From JTS-RE9 sp964649195 (GTDB lineage: Bacteria; Planctomycetota; Phycisphaerae; Phycisphaerales; Phycisphaeraceae), in the NCBI GenBank assembly GCA_964649195.1, contig CAZYPK010000005.1, positions 1 through 64,000 of the forward strand: a stretch of DNA of 64,000 nucleotides, read 5' to 3'. Position numbers and translations under genes: made by a program. The notes under the pieces are model-generated. The model was given only the letters and a program-made list of their open reading frames with translations. It searched no databases and was not told where the DNA came from. Shown here in pieces: positions 1 to 8,431 of the stretch; positions within the stretch are counted from its first letter, which is position 1, and every line of letters begins with the position of its first letter.

Positions 1-81
1 CTTCGGCTCCCCCGGCTCCTTCGGCTCCCCCGGCTCCTTCGGCTCCTTCGGCTCCTTCGGCTCTTCCCGCTCCCCCGGCTC
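1..81. repeat. GGCTCC microsatellite
   Basis: Imperfect 9-nt tandem units (GGCTCCCCC and GGCTCCTTC) run from the window edge to just before the first gene. The same motif recurs, in either orientation, around 29170-29290, 40484-40530 and 48270-48296, always between genes. Confidence 0.85.
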
Positions 82-102
82 TGTTCACTAAGGATGCGCA
101 CC

Positions 103-1086
103 ATGGCGCCACGATGGATTCATCTCTCCCTGTTCGCCTCGGTGCTGCTGGCATCGGTGGCGGTTGCTCAGAACAACAACGATCGCAACCGTCAGGAAGA
201 GGCGGAGCGGAGGCAGCTTGAGAATCTTCGCCGGGAGGTGCGCGAACTGGAGCGGACCGTCAAGCAGGTGGAGGAGGAACTGGAAAGTCGCAGGAAGCAA
301 CTGGCTGATGCACCCAAGACGATCAACCCTGCGGAGAAGACGCTCAAGGATTCGGAGCAGCGTTTGGAGAAGGCGAGCGGGGTGATGGCGGGGGTGCGCA
401 AGGGTGTCGAGGAGGCGGAGGCGAAGGAGGTTGCGGTGCTGCGTTTGCTCAAGTCGCAGTTCGATGGTGCGGACCAATTGGATGCCGCCGAGTCCAGGCT
501 TGAGGAATCGAGCAGGCGCTTGGCGCAGGCCCGGCAGGAGGGCGTGGAGAAGCTCGGCAAGGATGCCGGTTACAAGGCGGCGCAGGAGCGCGTGACCACG
601 GCAACGATTCGGGTGGAAGTGCTCAAGGAGCAGCGCGAGGAAGGGCGGGTTTCCAGTTCGGATGTCGCCGATGCCGGTGCGCTGCTTGTTCAGTTTCAAC
701 AGGAACTGGAAGCGATGGAGGCGAAGGTTCTGGCCGGCAACGAGCGATACCGGCAGGCGGCCAGGGATGTGGAGGAGGCCCGCAGGACGCTGGCCGACCT
801 TCGCAGCCGGATGGTGGAGAAGGTGAAGACGCACCCGGATTACGCCAAGGCGGAGGGGGATATGGCCGCGGCGCGCCAGGCGTTCGGCGCGGCCACCCGC
901 GAGGTGGCCGACGCGGGCAAGGCCCGGGCCGAGGCTTCAGGCACGCTGAGCCGGCTCAAGGCCCAGGTGAAGGAGTTCGAGCGCGACACGGAACGCCTCA
1001 AGTCCCGCCGGGAGGCGCTGCAATCGCAGCTTCGCGCCAAGGAACAAAGAGCGGACGATTACGCGCGATCGATTCGGCGGCGGTGA
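103..1086 (+). CDS. Secreted coiled-coil protein, function unknown
   Basis: 327 residues. An N-terminal signal peptide (MAPRWIHLSLFASVLLASVAVA, cleavage expected after AVA) is followed by a highly charged Glu/Arg/Lys/Ala-rich sequence with heptad-like spacing over almost the whole length, so a long periplasmic or outer-membrane-facing coiled coil is expected. I chose the ATG at 103 rather than the one at 94. AAGGA at 90-94 lies 8 nt before 103 but would overlap the ATG at 94. No enzyme motif or cysteine pair is visible. It stands alone between a microsatellite and a repeat block. The family is not recognised. Confidence 0.7.
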   Translation: MAPRWIHLSLFASVLLASVAVAQNNNDRNRQEEAERRQLENLRREVRELERTVKQVEEELESRRKQLADAPKTINPAEKTLKDSEQRLEKASGVMAGVRKGVEEAEAKEVAVLRLLKSQFDGADQLDAAESRLEESSRRLAQARQEGVEKLGKDAGYKAAQERVTTATIRVEVLKEQREEGRVSSSDVADAGALLVQFQQELEAMEAKVLAGNERYRQAARDVEEARRTLADLRSRMVEKVKTHPDYAKAEGDMAAARQAFGAATREVADAGKARAEASGTLSRLKAQVKEFERDTERLKSRREALQSQLRAKEQRADDYARSIRRR

Positions 1087-1092
1087 GGGGAT

Positions 1093-1240
1093 GGGGGACA
1101 GGGGGCAGGAGACAGGAAACAGGGGACAGGAAGAATCCCACAGCCGCTTGCGGCTTCGCTCTGTCCCCTGTTCCGCAGACGCGCAGCGAGGACGCTGCGG
1201 CTATGATCGCTCCGATTCCTGTCCTCTGACTCCTGACCTC
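1093..1240. repeat. GGGGACAG-rich block with a CGCAGCG palindrome
   Basis: A block of short GGGGACAGG-like units is followed by the palindrome CGCAGCGAGGACGCTGCG at 1182-1199 (7-bp stem, AGGA loop). It ends with CTGACCTCTGATGA-like sequence. The same arrangement recurs at 36830-36945, and the palindrome recurs at 35772-35789, 35866-35883, 36855-36872 and three times in 38543-38623. Confidence 0.8.
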
Positions 1241-1269
1241 TGATGACCGTTCCCGAAGGGAGCTTTGGC

Positions 1270-1500
1270 ATGAAGCTGAATGAAGTCGAACAACTGGCCT
1301 TGCAGCTAGACGCCGCCGACCGCGAACGCCTGGGCGTCCGTCTGCTGGCCGGCGTTGCATCACCGGCACTCGGTGAAGTGGAGCAGGCGTGGGTGGATGA
1401 AGCGGAGAGGCGGCTTGATGAACTGCTTGCGGGTGCGGTCGAGGGGATTGAGGGCGATCGATTCATAAGCACGGTGAAGCGAGACCTCGGATGGACTTGA
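1270..1500 (+). CDS. Putative addiction-module antitoxin (TIGR02574-like)
   Basis: 76 residues. It resembles the short antitoxin-like component that normally precedes a RelE/ParE-type toxin: an N-terminal helix with ADRERLGVRLLAG, then a central EQAWVDEAERRLDELLAG segment and a Val/Gly-rich tail. This is the usual order of the TIGR02574 family (LP..ER..LA..L, then W..E..RR...L..G). The ATG at 1270 is preceded by GGGAG at 1258-1262. In intact modules a toxin gene overlaps or follows the stop. Here only a 32-codon stub overlaps it (1491-1589), so the module appears to have lost its toxin. Assignment is by pattern only. Confidence 0.65.
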   Translation: MKLNEVEQLALQLDAADRERLGVRLLAGVASPALGEVEQAWVDEAERRLDELLAGAVEGIEGDRFISTVKRDLGWT

Positions 1501-1589
1501 TCATTCATCCTCAAGTGCGGATCCAAGTCACAAGAGGTGCCAATGCGATTCATATTGCCTTTTGCCATTCTGTTTCAACTGTCGTTTGA
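1491..1589 (+). pseudogene. Possible truncated RelE/ParE-type toxin start
   Basis: An ATG at 1491 overlaps the antitoxin stop by 10 nt in the +1 frame and opens a 32-codon frame. Its first residues (MDLIIHPQVRIQV) resemble the first beta strand of RelE/ParE toxins, which commonly start with M.. plus I.HP.V. After about 15 residues the similarity ends and the frame runs into the next gene, stopping at 1589. Overlapping antitoxin-toxin starts are normal for this family. I infer that the toxin body was deleted when the downstream gene was joined. A chance short ORF is possible. Confidence 0.35.
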
Positions 1590-2820
1590 CGCCTTCGCCC
1601 AGGACTGGCCGCGCTGGCGCGGGCCGCAAGGCGATGGCACCTGGCAGGCGCCCAGGCTTCCCGAGCGGTGGCCCGCCGATGGGCCTGCGCAGCAGTGGCG
1701 CGTGGAGATCGGCGGCGGCTATTCGGGCGTCACCGTCAGCGATGGCCGGGTTTATACGATGGACCGCCTCGCGCCGCCCGCGCTCGACAAGGAAGTCGAA
1801 CGCATCCACTGCTTCGACGCAGCCACCGGCAAACAACTCTGGATGCACCGGTACGATGCGCCCTATGGCGACCTGACCTACAACAGCGGGCCGCGCGGGG
1901 ATGTCACCATTCACGATGGCCGGGCCTATGCGATGGGTTCGGTCGGGCACCTTCACTGCCTCGATGCGAAGACCGGCAAGGTCATCTGGTCCAAGGACCT
2001 GGTGAAGGATCACAAGGCGGCGCGGCCTTACTGGGGCTTTGCCGCCTCGCCGGTGATTCATGAGGATGTCGTTCTCATTCATGCCGGCCTGCCCGGCGGG
2101 TGCATCGTCGCCTTCGATCGCAAGACCGGCGAAGAGAAATGGCGCGGCGGCGATGACCCCGCAGGCTACTGCACCCCCATCATCATCACCTCCGGCGAAG
2201 CGAAAAAAACGCTCCAACTGATCTGCTGGACCCCCGAAGGACTGCTGGGCATGTCGCTGGGCGGCGAGGCGTCGGGCAACGTCAAGGCAGGCGAAGTGTT
2301 CTGGCGATATCCCTACAAGATTCAGTACGGCGTTTCGATTCACACGCCGATCTTCCACGACAACATCGTCTTCATCTCCAGCTACTGGCACGGGCCTCGG
2401 GCGCTGAAACTCGCCGATGATCCCCGCAGGTTTGAGGTGGCCTGGCAGCAGGAGAAGCCGCTGTGCGGGCTGATGTCGCAGCCGCTGTATCGGGAGGGAC
2501 ACGCCTACTTTCTCGACAAGGACAACGGGCTGACCTGCTTCGAATACAAGACCGGGCGGAAGCTCTGGGATGACAAGCATCAACTGACCCCGCGCGGAAG
2601 AAACCCGCAGGCCACGCTGGTCTGGCTCGGCGATGAGGACCGCGCCATCGCCCTCAACGCACGCGGCGAACTGATCCTCGCCCGGCTCAATCCGCAGGGC
2701 TACCACGAAACCGGCAGGGCGAAGATCATCGGCGAAACCTGGGCGCACCCCGCTTACGCAGGACGGTTTGTGTATGCCCGTGACAACCGTGAACTGGTCT
2801 GCGTGAAGCTGGCGGATTGA
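1543..2820 (+). CDS. PQQ-like beta-propeller (quinoprotein-like) exported protein
   Basis: 425 residues with a short signal peptide ending near DAFA, then the classic QDWPRWRGPQGDGTW opening of planctomycete PQQ_2/BamB-like propellers. Repeated blade motifs follow (CFDAATGKQLW, CLDAKTGKVIW, AFDRKTGEEKW, CFEYKTGRKLW), each an A.TG...W tryptophan-docking blade. These proteins are periplasmic. Some bind PQQ, but no dehydrogenase partner, haem motif or metal-ligand set is evident, so a binding or scaffold role is as likely as catalysis. The ATG at 1543 has AGAGG about 6 nt upstream; an in-frame GTG lies at 1537. The gene overlaps the toxin stub. Confidence 0.85.
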   Translation: MRFILPFAILFQLSFDAFAQDWPRWRGPQGDGTWQAPRLPERWPADGPAQQWRVEIGGGYSGVTVSDGRVYTMDRLAPPALDKEVERIHCFDAATGKQLWMHRYDAPYGDLTYNSGPRGDVTIHDGRAYAMGSVGHLHCLDAKTGKVIWSKDLVKDHKAARPYWGFAASPVIHEDVVLIHAGLPGGCIVAFDRKTGEEKWRGGDDPAGYCTPIIITSGEAKKTLQLICWTPEGLLGMSLGGEASGNVKAGEVFWRYPYKIQYGVSIHTPIFHDNIVFISSYWHGPRALKLADDPRRFEVAWQQEKPLCGLMSQPLYREGHAYFLDKDNGLTCFEYKTGRKLWDDKHQLTPRGRNPQATLVWLGDEDRAIALNARGELILARLNPQGYHETGRAKIIGETWAHPAYAGRFVYARDNRELVCVKLAD

Positions 2821-2837
2821 TGGTTGTCAGCTTCCTT

Positions 2838-2855
2838 CGTCCGCCAAGGCGGACG
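2838..2855. repeat. Short perfect palindrome between two genes
   Basis: CGTCCGCCAAGGCGGACG is an 8-bp inverted repeat around AA, 18 bp after the propeller stop. There is no T tract, so a terminator role is unsupported. Confidence 0.5.
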
Positions 2856-2896
2856 GCTAAATAAATTGTTTTGCGGTTGTTTGAACGGAATCTCTC

Positions 2897-4039
2897 ATGC
2901 CCATCATGCAGTCGGCGCCCGGTGCGATCACCACTCTCGATGGCCGGGAGATGCTCTATTTCGCAGGCACCGGTTACCTGGGATTGCAGGGCGATCCGCG
3001 CGTCATCGAGGCGGCCTGCGAGGCGGCTCGAAGTTATGGCCTGCACACGGCGACCAGTCGCACCGGCTTTGGCGAGAACCCGGTGACGCTCGAAGTCGAG
3101 TCCGCCGCGGCACGGTTCTTCGGCGCCGAGGCGGCTTTCCATTACGCCACCGGCTACGCGGGCGCTTCGATCCTGATGCAGAGCGTGGCCGCGATGTTCG
3201 GCACGATCTTCATCGATGGGCTGTGCCACTTCGCCCTGCGCGATGGGGCGTTGCTGTCGCAGGTGGAGACGATTCCCTTTCTGCATGGTGATGCCGGGCA
3301 TCTGCGCGACATGATGAAGCGGCACGCCAAGCCCGGCCGGCCGGCGCTGGTGATGTGCGATGGCGTTTCGCCGGTGCTGGGGGATGTGGCGCCGGCGGGT
3401 GATTACCTGGACATCATCGATGAACACGGCCCCGGCTCGCTGTGCATCGATGACGCCCACGCCATCGGCGTGCTCGGTTCCAACGGAAGGGGTACCCTCG
3501 AATGGATCGGCGAGCAGACCGGCAGGCCCATCGCCATCAACGGCACCGGCCACCGCGAAGGGGACCGAGGCTCGCTTCTGTGCGCCACCCTCAGCAAGGC
3601 CATCGGCGGCTTCGGCGGCATCATCCCCGGCCCCGCTTCGTTCATCGACGAAGTGAAGGCGAAATCCTCCTGGTTCAACGGCGCCAGCCCGCCGCCGGCG
3701 CCGGTGGCCGGCGCCACGGCACAGGCGCTGCGCATCCTCATGAACGAACCGCACCGCCGCGTTCGGCTTCACGACAATGTCCGGCGTCTGAGGCAAGGCC
3801 TGCGCGGGCTGGGCCTGGAGGTGCGCGACGCCCCGACGCCGATCATCAGCCTTGAGCTGGGTGATGCGGCCAACATGCAGCGCATCCAGCAAACGCTGAT
3901 GGGAAAGAACATCGCCATCGCTTACATCAGCCAATACACCGGCGTGGGCGGCGAGGGCGTGCTGCGCATCGCCGTCTTCGCCACGCATACGGAGGGGATG
4001 ATCGATCGGCTCATCGCGGCGATGCGGGAAGTGGTGTGA
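2897..4039 (+). CDS. PLP-dependent alpha-oxoamine synthase family (KBL/BioF/SPT-like)
   Basis: 380 residues, fold-type I PLP enzyme. Visible signatures are the N-terminal YFAGTGYLGL and the THTATSRTGFG-like segment (LHTATSRTGFGENPVTLEVE) typical of 8-amino-7-oxononanoate synthase, 2-amino-3-ketobutyrate CoA ligase and serine palmitoyltransferase. Also present are DDAHAIGVLGSNGRG, containing the Asp that contacts the PLP pyridine nitrogen, and TLSKAIGGFGG with the probable Schiff-base Lys at residue 234. Family members condense an acyl-CoA with an amino acid and release CO2. The substrate cannot be set from sequence, and no biotin or sphingolipid genes are adjacent. ATG at 2897; a second ATG lies three codons in. 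Confidence 0.85.
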   Translation: MPIMQSAPGAITTLDGREMLYFAGTGYLGLQGDPRVIEAACEAARSYGLHTATSRTGFGENPVTLEVESAAARFFGAEAAFHYATGYAGASILMQSVAAMFGTIFIDGLCHFALRDGALLSQVETIPFLHGDAGHLRDMMKRHAKPGRPALVMCDGVSPVLGDVAPAGDYLDIIDEHGPGSLCIDDAHAIGVLGSNGRGTLEWIGEQTGRPIAINGTGHREGDRGSLLCATLSKAIGGFGGIIPGPASFIDEVKAKSSWFNGASPPPAPVAGATAQALRILMNEPHRRVRLHDNVRRLRQGLRGLGLEVRDAPTPIISLELGDAANMQRIQQTLMGKNIAIAYISQYTGVGGEGVLRIAVFATHTEGMIDRLIAAMREVV

Positions 4040-4361
4040 ATCATGGTTCCTTTTTCTTCATCATTGCAAGCGGAACCCCCGGAAACCCCTTTGGCACGTT
4101 GCTAAGATGCAGGACCACGCGGCTTCATCCGCGATGTTTTCGTCGATGAACCGATGAGACGTTGAAAAAGAGGTCGGAGATCAGTGCGAAACAAACCACT
4201 GGGATTTCTGAATAACCCTCCGATGTACGTTGCTACGCCGCAAGCGGCGGTTATTCGGGAGTTCCCGCCGGGAAACGGAATGTTTTTCCGACCTCTGACC
4301 TTTTCAACGGGCTTTCATCGGACAACCGTTTCCGTTCACCCCGCAAGCGTGAGGTTTCGTG
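4040..4361. other. Intergenic region carrying one inverted-repeat element
   Basis: 322 bp without a credible gene. It holds the inverted-repeat element at 4201-4266, described separately. The rest shows no clear promoter or RNA gene. Confidence 0.6.
4201..4266. mobile_element. GGGAYTTCTGAATAACC inverted-repeat element, copy 1
   Basis: The element begins with GGGATTTCTGAATAACC and ends with GGTTATTCGGGAGTTCCC, imperfect 17-18-nt terminal inverted repeats around a short core that contains CGATGTACGTTGCTACGCCG. The ends and core recur at 26269-26343; the ends alone recur at 18928-19054. No ORF is encoded, so any movement would need a transposase elsewhere. Confidence 0.75.
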
Positions 4362-5723
4362 ATGACGCCATTCCGTTCCGTGTCGATGGTTGCCGTGCTG
4401 CTGGTTGTGGTTTCGATGGCATCGCAGGCCTGGGCCCAGGCGGGCAAGGCGGGTGCGTCGAGCTTCAAATGGATCACCTCGATGCAGCAGGCCGAACTGG
4501 CCAGCAAGCGCACGCAGAAGCCGATCCTGATGTATTTCTGCGGCAGCGACTGGGACGACTTCACCCGCGAGATCGATGATCAGGTCATCGAGCACAGTTA
4601 CTTCCACGACTGGGCGAAGGACAAGGTCATTCTCGTGAAGGTTGATTTCCAGGCCAAGGGCAATCAGTCGAAGCTGCTCAAGAAGCAGAACGATGAATTG
4701 AAGCAGCGGTTTCAGATCACGCGGGTGCCGACGTTCGTGTTTGTGGATGCGGAGGGGAACGTGATGGGTCGTGCGGGGTACGACCACGCGAAGCTTCGCA
4801 AGGATGAGAGGAAGGGCGTGGGTTATGCGTGGGTGAAGCACGCGGAGGCGATTCTGGAGGGCAAGGTTCCGCCGGAGGATTTGAATCAGCTCGAGGGCAT
4901 CGAGGCGGGGGTGGCGGCGGCGAAGGAGACGGGGCTGCCGCTCTTGATGGTGATCTACAGCCCCAAGTCGCAGCTTTACACCGATCAGGTGAACAAGCTG
5001 ATGCAGGTGGGCAAGTTCGTTCGTTTTGTGAACACATCGCTGAGCATGACGCGGGTCTATCTGCCTGATGACGAGGACAAGAGCGCCGAGGCGGAGGCGA
5101 CACGGGCATGGCTCAGGGAGCGGAAGATTTCGACGAATCAGCCGCTGCTTCTGGCGCTGTGGGATCCGGGGGAGGACAAGGTGACCGCGAGGCTGACGAC
5201 CTTCAGCGTGGTCGATCCGCAGCCGACGATTCTGGCGTTGGAGCGTGCCCTGCCCAGGATCGAGTATCGCGGGGAGTGGATCACCAATGCCCGCAAGGCC
5301 CGGGCGATTGCCGCCCAGTCGCGCCGGTCGATGGTGATCGCGTTCACGGGGCTTTCGTGGTGCCCGCACTGCCAGAAGCTGGAGCAGGAGATTTTCGAGA
5401 CGCAGACCTTCAAGGATTACGCGCGGTACAACCTGGTGCTGCTGCGCGTGGATTTCCCCAAGGAGGGCGGCGCCAAGGGCAAGGCGGATGATGAGAAGAC
5501 CGCCGAGGCCCGGGGCGGTGTGGACAAGGTCAAGCGCGACCGCGACGAGCTGGCGGACATGTACGGCGTGCGCGGCTTCCCGACCGTGGTGGTGCTCAAC
5601 GCCGCTTCGCAGAAGATCGCCACCAGCGGCTACATCCGGGGCGGGCCGGATGTTTTCCTCTCGCAACTCAAGGCGGTGCGCGACAAGGACCTGGCGAAAC
5701 ACGATCACCCCAGTCAATGGTGA
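4362..5723 (+). CDS. Secreted protein with three thioredoxin-fold segments, one active-site-like
   Basis: 453 residues. The signal peptide ends near SQAWA. Three thioredoxin-like segments follow. Segment 1 (about 35-150) has PILMYFCGSDWDDF and cis-Pro RVPTFVFVDAEG, but only one cysteine in the active-site position. Segment 2 (about 190-300) has PLLMVIYSPKSQLYTDQV and no cysteine. Segment 3 (about 320-450) has SWCPHCQKLEQEIF, a normal CxxC, and GFPTVVVLNA. So only the last segment can be a dithiol/disulfide enzyme. The upstream ones may bind partners. ATG at 4362; a GTG lies one codon earlier. It converges with the next gene. Confidence 0.8.
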   Translation: MTPFRSVSMVAVLLVVVSMASQAWAQAGKAGASSFKWITSMQQAELASKRTQKPILMYFCGSDWDDFTREIDDQVIEHSYFHDWAKDKVILVKVDFQAKGNQSKLLKKQNDELKQRFQITRVPTFVFVDAEGNVMGRAGYDHAKLRKDERKGVGYAWVKHAEAILEGKVPPEDLNQLEGIEAGVAAAKETGLPLLMVIYSPKSQLYTDQVNKLMQVGKFVRFVNTSLSMTRVYLPDDEDKSAEAEATRAWLRERKISTNQPLLLALWDPGEDKVTARLTTFSVVDPQPTILALERALPRIEYRGEWITNARKARAIAAQSRRSMVIAFTGLSWCPHCQKLEQEIFETQTFKDYARYNLVLLRVDFPKEGGAKGKADDEKTAEARGGVDKVKRDRDELADMYGVRGFPTVVVLNAASQKIATSGYIRGGPDVFLSQLKAVRDKDLAKHDHPSQW

Positions 5724-5726
5724 ACC

Positions 5727-5753
5727 GGCACGGGACCTTGAAGGTCCCGTGCC
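5727..5753. repeat. GGCACGG palindrome between convergent genes
   Basis: GGCACGGGACCTT / AAGGTCCCGTGCC are perfect 13-bp arms around one base, four bases after the plus-strand stop. A near relative, AGGCACGGCATCTT with its complement, lies at 10725-10753. Without a T run, termination is uncertain. Confidence 0.75.
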
Positions 5754-5776
5754 TGGGGACCGGGGGGGACCGTGCC

Positions 5777-8431
5777 TTACTGTTTGGGGATCACGATCTT
5801 CATCGCCGTTTCAAAGTTGTCCAGCTTCTCGATCATCGCGGCCATCTTTTCGCGGCTCTTGGCGGGGATGTTGGTTTCGGTGATCAGCGTTTCCTCGAAG
5901 TCCTTGATGAAGGCGGCAAACTCCGGCGAGTAGCCTGCGGTTTTCATGGCATCGGGGATGATCCGCTTGGTGTAGAGGTCGATGTCCTCGCGGGTCCTGG
6001 CGCTCATCCTGCCCACATCGGCGCGGAGCAGTTTTTCGACGATGAACAGGTGCATGCCGATGGCGAAGCTGCCGCGAAGCTGCGGCCCCTGGGCTTCGAA
6101 GGTGGTCTCGATTTCCTTGGCGCATTCGGTGACCATGATCTCGGCCAGCTCGCGGTAGGAGCAGTTCTTGTTGAGCGGGATGCGGTTGAAGAAGTCGCGG
6201 TTGATCTGGAGGTTTTCGTAGGCCGCCTTGAGCTGGGCGAGCATCTCTTCATCGGGGTGGTAGGTCGCGCCCTTGGCGATGAGGATGCGGGCGGTGAGGC
6301 GGCCGGTCTGGTAGGCGTAGAAGCTGCGGCCGATCTGAAGCCTCATGGCAAAGTCGAGGCTGGGCACCATGAGACGGGCCTGGTCGTAATACTGCATGCC
6401 CTCTTCAAAGTTCCTGGCGGCGATGGCTTCGTCACCGGCGGCCAGCTTGCCCTTGAGGGCGTTCCAGGCGGGGATGTTCTCACGGTCCAGATCGGCCTTC
6501 GTGAAGGTCGCGGTGGCGTCGGCCTCGATCTTGGCGCGGACATCGGCGGCGGTGAGCATGACCTGCACGAGGCGCGTGGCTTTGCCGTATTCCTCGGCGG
6601 CGTTGTTCCAAGCCACGATCGCCTGGTCGAAGTCCTCCTCGCCCAGCAGCTTCGCGCCCTGGGCAAAGCTGGCCTCGGCGGCATCCCACTGATCCCTGGC
6701 GTGCTGGGCGGCCACGACGGCCTTGGCCTCATTCTGCGCCGCCTGGGCCCGGCCGCGCGATTCGGTGGCGATGCCGCGCTGCTGCTGAAGTGTTTCGACC
6801 TGGAGCAGCAGCGGGGCGATCTTGCGGAACTCGCCATCGGCTTCGATGAACTGCTCCTTCTCGATCATGGCGACGCCGCCGGCATGGATGGCCTGGGCTT
6901 TCTCCAACGGGGCGGCAAACCTGCCCTTGCGCTCGATGCTCTTGAACTGCGCGATCTTCGCCGCGGTGTCGTCGCGGAGCTTGATCAGTTGCGGCGACGC
7001 CTCCGCCTTGTGTTGGACCGTGGTCTTGCCGGTGGCATCCTTGACCGCATCCTTCCCGTCATCCTTCTTCATGCCGGAGATCGCATTGAGGGCGAGGTAA
7101 GCGCCCACAAGCACCAGCGGGGTGATGATCAGCCAGGTGAGGAGCGTGGTCTTGGTCTTCTGAAACTGCTGGACCGCCCGCCGTTCACGATTGCTGATGC
7201 CCGAATCCGGCACCGCCGCGATGGCGGCATGCAGCTCGAAGTCGCTCGCCGCGGGGCTTGTCGCCATCGCCAGTTCGTGATGAGGTTCCGGTTCATCGGC
7301 GACCGATTGCTCGAAGTCATCGTGCGACTGGGAGAAGACGCCCTGCTCGAATTCAGCGGCCTGATCGTGCTCCTCCTGCTCGAAGCCGCCTCGGTCCTCT
7401 TCCTCCTCATGCTCGGCCAACGCTTCGGTTTCATCCTCCACCAGTTCGGTGACGATCAGTTCCTCTTCACCGGCGGCCGGGCTTTTCCTGGCCTTGGGCG
7501 GTGGCGGTGGCAGCGTGGCGGCGATGGCGGCAAGCTCGGCATCGAGTTGGGTCTGGGCGGCGGCGGCGGCCTCGGCGGTGGGGTAGCGCAGCCCGACCCA
7601 GTCGGGGTCGGCAGGCACGGAGAAAGAGGCATGGCACGCGGGGCAGCTTTCGGCGGCGGGTTCAACCTTTTCACCGCAGGCATGGCAGCAGCCGGTGAGG
7701 TGGGCGATGCCCGGCGTGTTTTTCGCCAGTTGCCAGAACTGCTCGGTCGTCGGACCGCGCACGATCGAGCGGCCGGTGAGCGTGCCCAGTTCCGCTTCCC
7801 TGCGAATCTGTTCGTAGCTGATGCCCGGCTTGTAGGCGTGGGCTTTGCCATGAATGAACCAGCCGCCCAGGGTGATCCGCGTGGCATCCTCGGCAGGGCT
7901 GAAAATCGTCTCGCATTCGGGGCATTCATCGGCGCCGGTCTTGTCGTGACCGCAGATGCAGCAGAGATTGCCATCAGTCTTGCGGCAGGCGGCGATCGCC
8001 TCGGTGACGGGTCCGGCGGGCAGGTTCCATTCGTTGCGCTGGCTGGGCGTTTCAAATTTGGTGCCGCAGTCCTGGCAGAATTTGCTGTCGGGCTTGACCG
8101 CGCAGCCGCAGGAATGGCAAAGGCCCGCGAGATGGGCAACGCCGGGAATCTGCTTCACCCGCTGCCAGAGCTGATGGCTGGAGGGGCCGCGCACCGGGGC
8201 ATCGGGCTTGATGCGGCCGGCGGCGATGAGCTTGCGCAGGATGGTGATGTCGCAGCCGGGACCGTAAGGCTTGTTGGGCAGACGGAAAAACCACGGCCCC
8301 ATCGCAATCTGCGTCGCGGTCATGGACAGGTCATCAAGCACCCCGCCGCAGTCCGTGCAGCGGGGCGGCACGCCTGCGGGAACGGTCTCAGGCAACGGAT
8401 GGCGGGTACCGCAATAAGGGCAGATATCCAA
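5777..8431 (-). CDS. Zinc-ribbon / GYF-like module membrane protein with coiled-coil C-terminus
   Basis: 884 residues from a TTG start at 8431, preceded on this strand by GGAG. The longer ATG frame to 8554 would run into a repeat element, so I prefer TTG. Four CxxC...CxxC ribbons are visible: ICPYCG/CTDCG, CHSCG/CQDCG, CCICG/CPECE and CHACG/CPACH. Between them are two copies of a GYF-like module with W..., VRGP.., QLW or QFW, and PG(V/I)AHL.G.CH. An acidic linker leads to one transmembrane segment (about 430-452, TLLTWLIITPLVLVGAYLAL). An Ala/Glu-rich helical C-terminal half of about 430 residues follows. A cytosolic sensing part and a periplasmic TPR or coiled-coil part are likely. Partners unknown. 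Confidence 0.75.
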   Translation of the reverse strand: MDICPYCGTRHPLPETVPAGVPPRCTDCGGVLDDLSMTATQIAMGPWFFRLPNKPYGPGCDITILRKLIAAGRIKPDAPVRGPSSHQLWQRVKQIPGVAHLAGLCHSCGCAVKPDSKFCQDCGTKFETPSQRNEWNLPAGPVTEAIAACRKTDGNLCCICGHDKTGADECPECETIFSPAEDATRITLGGWFIHGKAHAYKPGISYEQIRREAELGTLTGRSIVRGPTTEQFWQLAKNTPGIAHLTGCCHACGEKVEPAAESCPACHASFSVPADPDWVGLRYPTAEAAAAAQTQLDAELAAIAATLPPPPPKARKSPAAGEEELIVTELVEDETEALAEHEEEEDRGGFEQEEHDQAAEFEQGVFSQSHDDFEQSVADEPEPHHELAMATSPAASDFELHAAIAAVPDSGISNRERRAVQQFQKTKTTLLTWLIITPLVLVGAYLALNAISGMKKDDGKDAVKDATGKTTVQHKAEASPQLIKLRDDTAAKIAQFKSIERKGRFAAPLEKAQAIHAGGVAMIEKEQFIEADGEFRKIAPLLLQVETLQQQRGIATESRGRAQAAQNEAKAVVAAQHARDQWDAAEASFAQGAKLLGEEDFDQAIVAWNNAAEEYGKATRLVQVMLTAADVRAKIEADATATFTKADLDRENIPAWNALKGKLAAGDEAIAARNFEEGMQYYDQARLMVPSLDFAMRLQIGRSFYAYQTGRLTARILIAKGATYHPDEEMLAQLKAAYENLQINRDFFNRIPLNKNCSYRELAEIMVTECAKEIETTFEAQGPQLRGSFAIGMHLFIVEKLLRADVGRMSARTREDIDLYTKRIIPDAMKTAGYSPEFAAFIKDFEETLITETNIPAKSREKMAAMIEKLDNFETAMKIVIPKQ

